From assembly GCA_963681505.1 (NCBI GenBank), contig OY811977.1, forward strand, positions 7,532,326 to 7,596,325: a DNA stretch of 64,000 bases, given 5' to 3'. Positions 22,729-33,258 of this stretch are shown in pieces. Below the pieces are notes generated by a model. That model searched no databases, was not told the DNA's origin, and saw only the letters and a program-made list of their open reading frames with translations. A program made the translations under genes and the position numbers. The stretch comes from Eunapius fragilis. Taxonomy: Eukaryota > Porifera > Demospongiae > Spongillida > Spongillidae. How positions within the stretch are numbered: the first letter of the stretch is position 1; every line of letters begins with the position of its first letter.

Positions 22729-23590
22729 ATGCCTTCACGTCAGGAAAAGAAGAAAGCCAAACGACGAGCAAAGTAACTCAAAACACGAGACGACGTATTG
22801 GGCTATTCCATTATTTAATTACACACCCCAACAGATGACAATAAATGGTGTCCAGGGGGGTATAGGGAATATGTCTCGGGGGGTGGTCATCTAAATGCCT
22901 GTCCCGGGGGGTTAGAAGGCATAATAGAAGCTTGTCCAGGGGGGAGGGGAACAACATAGAAGCTTGTCCAGGGGGGTGGAACAAAACAGAAGCTTGTCCA
23001 GGGGGCATTTACAAGTCTGTCTCGGGGAGGTGGAGATATAATATAAGCTTGTCCAGGGGTGCTTTTATATAATGTCCCGGGGGGGGTACTTTTGCAATTA
23101 TTGTCATCTGTAGGGGTGTACGGTTAAATAATGGAATAGCCCAATTTAGATTCTGCCCGAGCGAGCTACAAAGCAGAGCCTGAAAAGAAACGGGCCTCTC
23201 GAAACGCAAGGTATCGAGCAGAACCTGAAAAGTAACGGGCCTCTCAATGTGAGAACTATCGAGCAGAGCCTGAAAAGAAACGGGCCTCTGAACGTGAGAA
23301 GTTTCGAGCAGAGCCTGAAAAGAAACGGGCCTCTGAACGGGAGATGTATCGAGCAGAGCCTGAAAAGAAACGGGCCTCTGAACATGAGAAGTTTCGAGCA
23401 GAGCCTGAAAAGAAACGGGCCTCTGAACGTGAGACGTATCGAGCAGAGCCTGAAAATAAACGGACCTCTCGATGCGCCAGGTATCGAGCGGAGCCTGAAA
23501 AGGAAAGGGCTGCTAAAAGACAACGATATTGGCAGAGTCCCGAACGTGCTCGCTTGGCGAAAAGAGTTAGGTCACTCAAAGGTATGTCGT
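22729..23590 (+). pseudogene. Tandem-repeat protein of the RAEPEKKRAS family, interrupted
   Basis: The ATG at 22729 encodes MPSRQEKKKAKRRAK before a stop. About 25 bp later a MITE (22798-23144) begins. Beyond it the plus strand continues with about eight 15-codon units of the type YRAEPEKKRASEREK (23160-23520), then a KRQRYWQSPERARLAKRV tail and a GTATGT donor at about 23581. One unit carries an in-frame TAA (about 23236). The protein is highly charged and probably helical. Function is unknown; such repeats are known from transposon-associated proteins of sponges and cnidarians. A paralogue with the same 5' leader (GAAGTTGTTTTTCT) lies at 47890. Confidence 0.7.
22798..23144. mobile_element. 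MITE with about 45-bp inverted termini and G-rich internal repeats
   Basis: Inverted termini TTGGGCTATTCCATTATTTAA (left) and its complement (right) are extended by ACACCCC and ACAGATGACAATAA. Between them lie about eight short direct units of the type AGAAGCTTGTCCAGGGGGG separated by variable spacers. It interrupts the RAEPEKKRAS gene. No clear target duplication was found. Confidence 0.78.
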
Positions 23591-23736
23591 ACTTGTGCTT
23601 GTACCAGTGGCTACCTACTCTTACTAAGTTTGGTTTACAATATGACATTGGTGGCTGAACATTACGGATCAATTACGGGATCATCAACTATATCAAATAC
23701 GCATCGGAATAATGTGCATGAAAAAAAATGAAGGAA

Positions 23737-24030
23737 ACAAGTAAATAAAAACCTTCTCAATGAGAAAGTTGGTGGGATATAGGATTTGAAGGCAATGGTG
23801 GTGCAAAAAGCAAGGAAACAAGGGTCTGTAAAAGTAAGGGAAAATGTCATAGTCGCGTACATTTATTTAGCACACGAACATAGTATATGCTACAAACGGG
23901 CCGCTAAATATAGGACTATGACATTTTCCCTTACTATTACAGACCCTTGTTTCCTTGCTTTTTGCACTACCATTGCCTTCAAATCCTATATCCCACCAAC
24001 TTTCTCATTGAGAAGGTTTTAATTTACTTG
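23737..24030. mobile_element. Palindromic MITE, best copy
   Basis: Two arms of about 120 bp are near-perfect inverted copies. They run from ACAAGTAAATAAAAACCTTC through GTTGGTGGGATATAGGATTTG and GGAAACAAGGGTCTG to AAATGTCATAGTC. The loop is only about 55 bp. Relatives lie at 20386, 21590 and 53757 (half copy). Confidence 0.85.
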
Positions 24031-24044
24031 CATAAGGTTTAGTT

Positions 24045-24620
24045 ACTTTGAGCTCCCCCAAACCTATCAGTGACCTTAGTTCGTTCCGCTGCATGATTGC
24101 CAGAGCCATCCTGCCCAGGGAGCTCCATCCTTCTAACTGCTATTAACTTGATTAGCTTGTGCCTTAGTGTGTAATGAAAATAATAGTGTGCTGTGTAGTG
24201 TATATATATTAACAAATAGTGTGAGAACTATATGCAATGTTGATATAAACAACTTCTGCACAAATCCATGACAAGTCGGGCCATAACAAATGTGTGAAAA
24301 TATTATTTTTACGCTACCATATATAGTATTAATACATGCAGTGGTAGCGTAAAATAATATTTTTACATATTTGCCATAGTTGTGTCGTTGATTTGTTATG
24401 GTCTTGTCATGGATTTGTGCTGAAGTTGTTTATATCAACATTGCATATAGTTCACACTATATATATATATATATATAAACTACACTGCACACTATTATTA
24501 TTCATTACACTAAGGCACAAGCAGTTAGAAGGATGGAGCTCCCAGGCCAGGATGGCTCTGGCGATCATGCAGCGGAACGAACTAGGGAGACGGTATCGTG
24601 GGCCTCCTTGCCCCAGTTAC
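24045..24620. repeat. Large inverted repeat: tail-to-tail retroelement 3' ends
   Basis: The left arm (about 24045-24325) and right arm (about 24345-24620) are inverted copies. Each begins in the C-terminal codons of the RLE-type family 2 polyprotein (CMIARAILPRELHPS on the plus strand in the left arm). Each then continues through a shared AT-rich 3' untranslated region to a centre near 24335 (TACCATATATAGTATTAATACATGCAGTGGTA). The right arm extends into further coding sequence on the minus strand to about 24880. Confidence 0.8.
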
Positions 24621-24880
24621 CATACGTCTCCACTGCCAATGGAATGCAGCTCTTGGCATTTGGGCCTCTCATGCAAGGGATGCTGCAACAGCCTGGTGAC
24701 TTGACTCACTCAACATGGCAGAGCAGAATGGTGAAGTGATGGTCACAGGTCAAGCGCTGCATGTCCCCCTGTCCCAGCCAGCAATAAGGATGTCAGCAGG
24801 TGTGGGCAAGGTCTCTGGTGAGACCATGACCTCTCTCCACACTCACACTCAGGTGGGCACGACGACAGAGGTCGAATTCC
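24533..24880 (-). pseudogene. RLE-type family 2 retroelement 3' fragment
   Basis: The minus strand carries the degenerate end of the polyprotein, corresponding to the PADILIAGWDRG and TSPL regions and the ARAIL tail, with stops and frame changes. It forms the right arm side of the inverted repeat at 24045-24620. Confidence 0.65.
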
Positions 24881-24949
24881 CATTGCTCGCTAGCAAAAAG
24901 GATGACATAAAAAGCTCAACGTACTTTAGTATTTCCAGTGAGAAATGAT

Positions 24950-25379
24950 TGCAGTTGATGAACTGTGCTAACATTCAAATATAAATATTCAATGGCAGGG
25001 TGTATATTAGTGGGGTTCACAAGAACGAATATAATCGTTAACAAGTTCCTTCGCCGAAAAATACAACTTAAAATTAATTCTTATTGCAGTTTTACATTAT
25101 TCTGAAAGTATATACCGTTGTTATGTCTGCATGCATGGGTTTTGTCCACCCGCAAACAACAGCATGGACTTCCGAAAATCGGTGTACATTGCTACCCTAT
25201 AAGCTTCGGATTCCCTCGTGCACATGTAATTGAAGTGTGCACAATTAGTTATACTCTCTTTTTTTACAATAAATCAGTCTGATTATGATATATCGATTCT
25301 TAATTATATAAAATAAACCATTCTTTAACTTTTTTTAATACACAACATTCTAACACACTCAACAAATGAAACCAACAAA
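24950..25379. other. AT-rich spacer, no gene seen
   Basis: Only AT-rich sequence with T tracts (near 25258 and 25331) is seen. One of these may mark the 3' end of the minus-strand LINE that begins at about 25380. Confidence 0.45.
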
Positions 25380-25857
25380 TAATAAATAAAAATGATTAAG
25401 AGATAAACGATTAAGATTTTTAAGCATGACATTCAGGCAAAGGGCAACACTGCTCCATCGTCCGTACCAATTGCACTCCTCCATTTGGTGCGAGAGCCCC
25501 TCATACAGAGGTTTGTTGCTCTGAGTATAGCGAATGAGAGTCGTGCTCTCACCCATCCTATTACTTCACTGTTGGATTTGTCCCACTTATGGGCAAGTTT
25601 CTGAGTAAGTTTTTTGACACCGGCTCTCGACCCAGGATTCCGTCAACTGACACAACAAGAGGTGTGAAGGAGGCTCGGCGAAGAGCTGCTGCTTTTGAGT
25701 ATTTCTTCTTCTTTTCTTCCTCAGCTGAAGAGAGAATGGCAGTAACAACTCGTTGTGAGTGCGACGGGGCGTCAGTGTCTGTGACACGTACATCAAACAA
25801 CGCAACGGTCTGTGGCTGCCATACACCTGATACTCAGATCAGCAATTAGGGAGGGTT
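25380..25857 (-). pseudogene. 3' part of split RLE-type LINE (copy A/C)
   Basis: The minus strand encodes MFDVRVTDTDAPSHSQRVV, then EEKKKKYSKAAALRRASF and SVDGILGRE. This is the C-terminal restriction-like endonuclease part of a non-LTR reverse transcriptase, with frameshifts. Homology to the copy at 29990-33010 stops exactly where the Ginger-like terminus starts. The matching upstream part of the same LINE resumes at 37490. Confidence 0.88.
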
Positions 25858-26812
25858 TGTCACGAATTTTTCGGTCCTCGTCTAATTTTGGTCCGCCCGG
25901 AACAAATAGGCGACCGGAAATGGTCCGGGCGGACTGAAATTGATTGCGTGATTACGTCCCACGTGTCCTTTTTGGTCCCATCTCCGTGTATCATTGTCTA
26001 TCATAAATGTCAAACGAATCAGAGTCAGAAGACGATCTTCTAGAGCTAGCGTACGATTACAAGTTGAATGGCAGCTACCCAGAAGGATGTACGCTGAATA
26101 AGAAGAGGTCTATAAGACGAAAAGCAGATACAATTTTTGTGCAAAATGGCGAAGCGTTCATGACAAAGAAGACGGAAGGGAGAAATGTGGTAGGCTATAA
26201 ACTAATTCTGTTAGTTTTTTGGCCTATAATGAGAGGATGGGCTTTCGTTGTAGCACAGAAATGATAACGATTGGTGAATTGCCTGTAGCGAGCCGCACTT
26301 TGTAAAGCATATAACTCCTACTAACCTGTCGAGTTGCTATCTAGTAGTTGCTATCTAGTCATGATATGGCCAGCTGCTTACTGAGTTTCTTTTTGATGTG
26401 CTGTGTGTTTGGCTGTATAACTAATTGACTTCCATGTAGCTACATTAAATTAAAAATTTAAAGCTAATTAAGTACAACATGCTTGGACTGATGCAACTAC
26501 AAAACGGTATGACTTTTGAATACACAAGTTGCATTCAAACAACTCTGGAGTCCAGGGAATATTGTTAGATCGCTTCTCACGCCTCTCCTATTTGTAGTAT
26601 ATTTCATCGAAAGATGACATTGATTCATTGGCTATCCGAATGGAGATGTTAGGTTCCTCTCTGTACCTACGTCTATATCCACTCTTAGTAGTTGTAATTC
26701 GTTGATATTTGTACGTTCGAAGTACCCTTTTAGCAAAGGCTTCGTCGTACAAAGTTAAACACTTCATAAGCAGTAGGTTATAAGGCCTGTAGCCATGCAG
26801 GAAGTCTGGCGG

Positions 26813-26835
26813 GGGGGGGGGGGGGGGGGGGGGGG
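26813..26835 (+). repeat. G23 homopolymer in integrase intron
   Basis: A pure G run preceded by GTCTGGC lies in the first intron of the integrase pseudogene. Matching MITE termini were not identified here. Confidence 0.9.
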
Positions 26836-28366
26836 ATCAATTTATAGGACTATTAATACTTAAACAACAGATTGTAAGACTGATTTGTGACACTTCTGAG
26901 AAACGAAAGATTCTCCATGCTTGCCATTGTGACCCTACCTCTGGCCATCTGGGCATAAAAGAACAATTCAGAGGATAAGAGAGCGATGTACATGGAAAGG
27001 GCTTTTAACAAAGAAGTCATTAAACTTGTAGGCATATTACTAGCGATGAATACACATATTACTCAGCATTTTTCTGGCTGGAATTTATTTTTTTCCATAT
27101 TTGCTGAAGGTATCATCCTGTGAAGTGTGTCAAAGGAATTCTGCAAAGCTGGCAGTTACTACTACTGAACTTCATCCTATTCCTGTACATACAACATGGC
27201 ATCATATAGCAATAGACTTCATGGACCAATATCACCAATTTCATTAACATGCAGGAAATAGGTATGCCCATGCATGTCCATAGGGGTGTTTGTATGTAAG
27301 CTGTAACTTAATTAGTTAAAGCATGCATGGATTGATAGGTGTTCGCTATTCTGATTTATGGTACCATCCTTTTTGTTAGATACATCCTTACTTTGAGTGA
27401 TTATTTCTCTAAGTGGGTTGGAGCTGTTCCTACACCCAGCAAAGAGGCCCATCAAGTAACCAATGCACTGTACAAGGTTATATTTATTTCTACATAATTG
27501 AAATTGTAATATATTAGAATAGATTTTCATGCGAATGGGTTTGCCTCAAGTTGTGACTACTAATAATGGTTCTGAATTCAAGAATAAGTTAAATGCTGAA
27601 ATGATGAAACTGTTGGGGATAAAACAATCCTTAATCACACCCTACCATCCACAGGTGCACATGCATGAACAATTATATGAAGATTTAATCAAACATTACA
27701 GAGGATGCTTGTCAAAGCGCTAAATTGACAGAAAGAACTGTGGGATGAATTTATAGATTCAGCAGTGTTTGCTTACAACACGTCCTGTCATGAGTCCACT
27801 CACTACACACCATTTGAAGTAATGTTTGGGCGCAAAGCTACTTTACCTATTGATGTGGATTTGAAAGCTGACTCACCTGACCAGTTCAAGTAAGCTTCTA
27901 ACTACACATTTAAAGCTCCTTGTTCAATAGTATGTCTGTGGAAAATGTACCTTGGCACATGTCAGTGTTGTGCAGTGAAAGACAGGAAATGTTTCCAAAT
28001 GTCAAGAAAAACATCCTTGTTGCACAGGTATATAAATGCTTCTCTTATACTTAGTACATTGAAATTAATGTTTTTATTTCTCTTTAGAAAAAACAAAAGC
28101 AACAGTATGATGCGAAACATGCCAGGGCTAATGTATTTCTCATTGGTACTGAGGTGCTAAAGAAAGATTGCCTTAAAAACAAGAGAATAGGTGGTAAATT
28201 GGACCCTAAGTCGGTAGGGCCTTTTATTATAACAGCAAAGCATAGCAAAGGATTTTATTCATTACAATCTACTGATAATCCGTCAAACTGCATCGTACAT
28301 GTGAATGGTGCTAATTTAAAACTCTTCCAAAGGCAGTCCACTCCACCATCACTTGGTGAAGCTGAA

Positions 28367-28620
28367 CAAGTGGACTGTAATGGAGAGGCTGGTGGACTCA
28401 ACTGTAGTGGTGAGGCTGGTGGACTCGACTGTAGTGGTGAGGCTGGTGGACTGGACTGTAGTGGTGAGGCTGGTGGACTGGACTGTAGTGGTGAGGCTGG
28501 TGGACTGGACTGTAATGGTGAGGCTGGTGGACTGGACTGTAATGGTGAGGCTGAAGGAGTGGGCTGTAATGGAGAGGCTAGCGGTGTGGACTGCAGTGGT
28601 GAGGCTGGTGGAGTACAGTC
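28367..28620 (+). repeat. 27-bp coding minisatellite
   Basis: About nine in-frame units of 27 bp encode variants of GEAGGLDCS in the C-terminal tail of the integrase gene. The central units are nearly identical and the edge units diverge (CNGEAEGVG, CNGEASGVD), as expected of unequal exchange. Confidence 0.9.
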
Positions 28621-28689
28621 GAGTCCACCAGCTTTTCAACTACAGTCCACTTTTTCAGCCTTCCACTACAGCCCTGTTTAGGTAAACTG

Positions 28690-29830
28690 CATGAATAAGT
28701 TATATTAAGTAATAGGGTCATTGTTGATAACATTTTGTGGGACAGGTCCTGTCCCACAAGCGCAAGATGATTTCTATGCAAGGTTTGGTTATACAGTTAC
28801 CATGTTAATTTTTACCATCATTGTTCACACCTTCATTATCTCATGTGTAGTCCTGAAGATATAACCCTGATGCTTCATTTCAAGAAGAAATGGATAGGTT
28901 AAAGGTAGTGTTTACTTGTGCTCATGTGCACAGATATGGATGTAATGCTATTACACATAAATGCATGCCTGGAGAATAAAATACTTTATAGCATGTAGTT
29001 CATTAGTGATTAAAATTGTGAAGAGTAATGTGTGGGTGCTTGCACACACTATCTGAAGAAAATGGATACTCATGGATTGATTTAAATATCATCCATCTTA
29101 CCTCCATAGTCAGAGCTCACAGCCATCATCCAGGGGGTTACAAGTTCTGAGTTGCACAGAATATACTGGTATGGAAATATAAAGGAGAAAAGTGCCCTTC
29201 GTTATGGAAATGATTATGGGTCAATCAAGAAATTACCGGATCATTTGGTTAGTTATATAAACTTGCTGTCAATTTAATGATATATATTTACTTTGTCATA
29301 ATATTGTTTTTTTTGAAAAGCAAAGCCATCTATTTTGTTATATGGGCACTATCACTAATGTATATGAACTGCGTGGATATGGTTTTTCATATGTTTATGA
29401 AGTCCTGTTCCCGGAGTTTAGCATTTGCACAACTGTTACAATTTTCACAATTCACCTTGCAGTGTTACTTTATCTCAGTTTCTGAATCGAATGAATAAAA
29501 TGGAAGGTGCAAACTCAAAGCCTTTAATACACTCAACAACATTGTTGCAGGACATTGATGGCTGCTTATCATTGAAGGGTGATGTTGATTCTGGAGACGT
29601 ATCTAAGTCATTCAGCAAAAATTGTGGTAAAATTTTGTGGATGCAATAGAATATGATAATTATGGTGGATTTCTTTCCCCCTCCCAAACACACACCTAAA
29701 GAAACGGAGCCCATAAATGCGCCTGATGGTCTTCAAGATAATGAACAGTTCAACTTAATTGTTTTTGCATATTATTATTTTCTATTTTTAATACTTAATA
29801 CATACGAGAGAAATACACGAATAGATTATT
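28690..29830 (+). other. Further possible exons of the Ginger-like gene
   Basis: Short plus-strand frames bounded by splice-like sites occur here. One follows GGGACAG at about 28745 (GPVPQAQDDFYA) and ends before GTTTGG. A longer one (29462-29649) follows CTTGCAG and encodes SQFLNRMNKMEGANSKP with an acidic continuation to a stop. They could link the integrase part to the Ulp1 part downstream. No domain is recognised. Confidence 0.35.
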
Positions 29831-29989
29831 ATAACTAGGCTAAAAGTCTGTACAAGAGAATACACGAAGCATACATGATATTTAAACTACTCAGATATAA
29901 ATTATATAAAACTAAATACAATAAATGTAATATACAGAATACATAATACATTTAGACATATGGTGCAAAAACAATAATAATATTACACA

Positions 29990-32900
29990 TTAAATAAAAA
30001 TGATAATGACATGAACTATTTAAGCATGACATTCAGGCAGAGATACTAGGTAACCCTGCTCCATCATCCATTCCAAATGCACTCCTCCATTTGGTGCGGG
30101 AGCCCCTGAGACAAAGGTTTGTTGCTCTGAGGATTGCAAAAGACAGTCGTGCTCTCATCCATCCCAATACCTCACTGTTTGACTTTTCCCACTTATGAGC
30201 AAGTTTCTGAGCAAAATGTTTGATAAAAAAGCTTGCTTCTCGACCCAGGACTCCATCGACCGACACAACAAAGGGTGTGAATGATGCTCGGCGAAGAGCT
30301 GCTGCTTCAGAGTACTTCATTTTCTTCGCTTCCTCAGCTGAAGAGAGAATGGCAGAAACAACTCGCTGTGAATAGGACGGGGCGTCAGTGTCTGTGACAC
30401 GTACATCAAACAACGCCACGGTCTGGGGCTGCCATACTTTAAGGTCAGCAATTAGGGAGGGTACACCTTCAGCATCGTTTGCCTCTTGCACGACTGGTTC
30501 TTTAACAACTTCCTTGAAAACAACTGATGCTAAGTCGCCAATAACATCTCGAACTTCATTGTGACGTTGGGTTACCAGACCTCCCTTCTTGCAGTCAAGG
30601 GCATGCTCCAAACTAGTTGCAGCTCCACATCCATCACAATTGGCTGGCATATTCAGCAGTGGTCGATTGTATCGCAATGCGAGGGCGTCACGGAATTCTG
30701 TGGCAGAAAGGTCAAAGTGATGGTGAGCAATAGGCAAAGCAGTTAACCATGATGTCTTGCCCTCCACTGCCCGTTGTATTGCCCGTCTTGTTTTGGCATT
30801 TAGCTCTGAATTGGCCAATGTTGAGTGAAGTATGACCTCATCTTGCTGCTGGAGGGTGGTGCGCATGTTTGCCATTGCATCAGACATTAGAACATTGTGA
30901 TCAGGTAGAGAGAACTCCATCTTTCCTTTGATGGCATCCACAATGTTTCTTGTGCCTGCTCTGGATGTGGTATATGCAATCTTGGCAGTTTTGATTGGAT
31001 TGCAAACTCCCATGCCACCTAATCATGCAGGAATTGAGAATAGCTGCTTTTCAAGATCGGAGATTGTACCTTCAAAGATGGCAGGCCAAAAATATTGGTA
31101 CAAAGTATTCCAGATTGGAGTAAATGCTTCCTCACAACTAGCCAGGATTCTTTGCAGGTATGACCACTCAAACTGCATGGATTTGGATAGTGCAGAAAAA
31201 GCTGCTTGAGGCTGTGACTTGGCAGCTTTGGATAATTTGACAAGATTGTTCACCCACCCTGTGATCTTGTTGTCAAGAAATTGTTTTGTGGTTTCACGGT
31301 CTCCAATGAACCAGAGGCGGATCCGGGGGGGGGGGGGGGGGGTTGGGGGGGTTGCAACCCCCCCTTTCAAACCCGTAATGAATAATTATCATTAGTAACA
31401 ATTCGAAGTAAAGATGGCTGAAATTCGTAATACAACTGCAGCTCTGCGAGCAAACAAACGGCAAGGCAGTATTATGTATTGCTGTGCGCATGATATAATA
31501 AAAAAGCGTTGGCGGCTGGGGCTCCGCCCCAGACCCCTCCCCCGCTTCATGAATATTAATTAGCAACCCCCTCTTTTCTGAAATCCTGGATCCGCCCCCG
31601 TGAACCCTCCTAAGAAGCGGTAGCCATTCACAACCTTAATACCCAGGTGTTGAAACATTGACTTGGCTTCGGCTTCATGATCTGCGTCCACAATAAGGAT
31701 ACACTTCTCTGGTTCTGGATGATACCCATACTTGGGACCAATGTCACAAAGCTTGTCAAACCAGACACAGAGATCAGTGAGCTTGGCTGTGCAGGAGGAG
31801 TCATCTGCATACTAGTTTTGAATCCATGTAGTAGGATTTGAGAGTGATTTGATGAGTGGCATCAGTGCAGAAGCATACATCAGCATGGACAAACGGTCAC
31901 CTTGGCCAACTCCTTCTTTGCTGTAGAGAGCTTCGGACTTGGTTGATCCTTGTAAAATAAGTGATGGATAACCACGATAGGTGTTAAACAAAAATCTGGA
32001 ACACCGAGGCCATTGAATACGAGAGTTCCAAAGGGCAGCAGCTCTGTTCAATGAATTAAAAGCATTCCTGGCATCCACAAGTAGTAACCCCCATCCATCT
32101 GAGTGTTTTTCCTCATACAGCTCTCTCATAGCATGTACTGAACCTTCAATACCACATTTCAAGCCTGAGCATAACTGGTCTACGCCACACAGATCTGTAA
32201 TATCATCACGTGTTGCCATAGCAAAGACTTTGCATAGGATATCTGGGAATCTCTCCAATAGCAATAGGTCGAACACCAGGACACTTGTCCAGTGCAATCA
32301 AACGACTGGACATAAGTGCCCTGATGTCTGACCATTCCACAATGCTGTAAGCTAAATGCCTGGCAAGTTCTGCAACTGCATCACGTAATTTCGCACCGTG
32401 TGCTCCATAACGTAGAAGGAAGTCTTGCCAATGTGACGCTGTGGATCCACCAGGACCAGCACTACCCTGAATCTGCCGAGCTACCTTCTCAACATGGGAA
32501 CCTGTGATATCAACATCTATCAGAGGTGATAGCTCACTGCATGACAGGAAAGCCTCGGCTGATGATTGGGCAGGATCAGGGTGTTTTTCTTTAAGGACAT
32601 CCAGAACGGTCTTTGGGCCATTGTTGGTATAGGTGGATATGTCCAGCACACCACCTTTGTCTGCTCTCTCGGCAAGATCGCGGACAGGTGGCAAGATGGT
32701 TGAAAGGAAGGCAGCTGGTAAACATCAATCTGTAACTTTGACTGTGACTCAGCCACTACAAAGCAGTTTAGCTGAGAAAGTGATCCTTTGTTTTGACAGT
32801 GACCGTGATTTGATGGGTGGCAATTTGTACATGGCTTTTTCGCTCTCGCACACACGCAGCGTAAGCATTTCGCATGTTCGCCGTTGCAATTACAACAACG

Positions 32901-33010
32901 AGTTTGTTGAAGCGCCGATAAACCACGTTTATAATCGCGGTCAGACATGCTAATGATGAACGCACGATACAATACGACCACAAAACCTAAACTGTCATAA
33001 CAATGACCAA
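29990..33010 (-). pseudogene. RLE-type LINE (copy B), near full length, decayed
   Basis: The minus-strand polyprotein starts at about 32947 (MSDRDYKRGLSALQQTRCC) with a Cys-rich cluster (CLRCVCARAKKPCTNC). The reverse transcriptase includes [27 protein letters not shown] and [17 protein letters not shown]. The catalytic YADD is immediately preceded by a TAG where the related copy has Trp (NWYADD). The tail has CDGCGAATSLEHALDC zinc ligands and FDVRVTDTDAPSY, typical of a restriction-like endonuclease domain. Frameshifts occur near 32690 and 32240. A poly-G MITE (31312-31600) interrupts it. It lies inside the Ginger-like element and is therefore younger than it. Confidence 0.87.
31312..31600. 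mobile_element. Poly-G MITE inserted in LINE copy B
   Basis: The element starts CAGAGGCGGATCCGGG, runs into G18 and ends CTGGATCCGCCCCCG. Direct 5-bp repeats TGAAC flank it. The other LINE copy preserves the empty site at about 38330 (CTCCAATAAACCCTCCTAAG), which proves the insertion. Confidence 0.9.
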
Positions 33011-33258
33011 TATTATACCTCATACACTATTCACAAGTCATTATTTAATTCAATAATAGCTAAATACAATAATAATAGAATAATAATAATATGTATGAAT
33101 AAACAGTAACTACCTACTAATTTCAAGGTGATCGTGAAATGATTGCTCTGGCAATCAATCTAGTCTGAGCCAGGCTCAGTTAGCTAGATATATATTTTTT
33201 AATGAATTATTAATTGTGTCCTGTGCAATAATTTTTTGGAACAGGAGAGAGTAACGGC

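Larger units (their letters stand above)
26007..28681 (+). pseudogene. Ginger-like integrase/transposase, multi-exon, decayed
   Basis: Exons read by eye: 26007-26189, 26871-27027, 27110-27261, 27380-27476, 27523-27889, about 27930-28028, and 28088-28681. The first encodes an acidic start (MSNESESEDDLLELAYDYK) and YPEGCTLNKKRSIRRKAD. Next comes an H2C2 zinc finger (HACHCDPTSGHLGIK...SSCEVCQR). The DDE core contains IAIDF, LSDYFSKWVGAVPTPSKEA and VTTNNGSEF, where the second catalytic Asp is replaced by Asn, then YNTSCHESTHYTPFEVMFGR. A GPY/F module (GPFIITAKHSKGFYSLQS) and a Gly/Cys repeat tail follow. Frameshifts near 26975, 27225 and 27690 and a stop at about 27723 show decay. No reverse transcriptase belongs to this gene. 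Confidence 0.82.

Noticed and set aside
22600..23000. Bacterial-type operon or phage features
   Set aside because: Introns, LTR elements, MITEs and animal gene families show the window is eukaryotic; no Shine-Dalgarno-led gene arrays exist.
29990..33010. Reverse transcriptase as an integral gene of the 11.6-kb Ginger-like element
   Set aside because: The same LINE family is the target split by the element, so it is an independent retroelement nested later.
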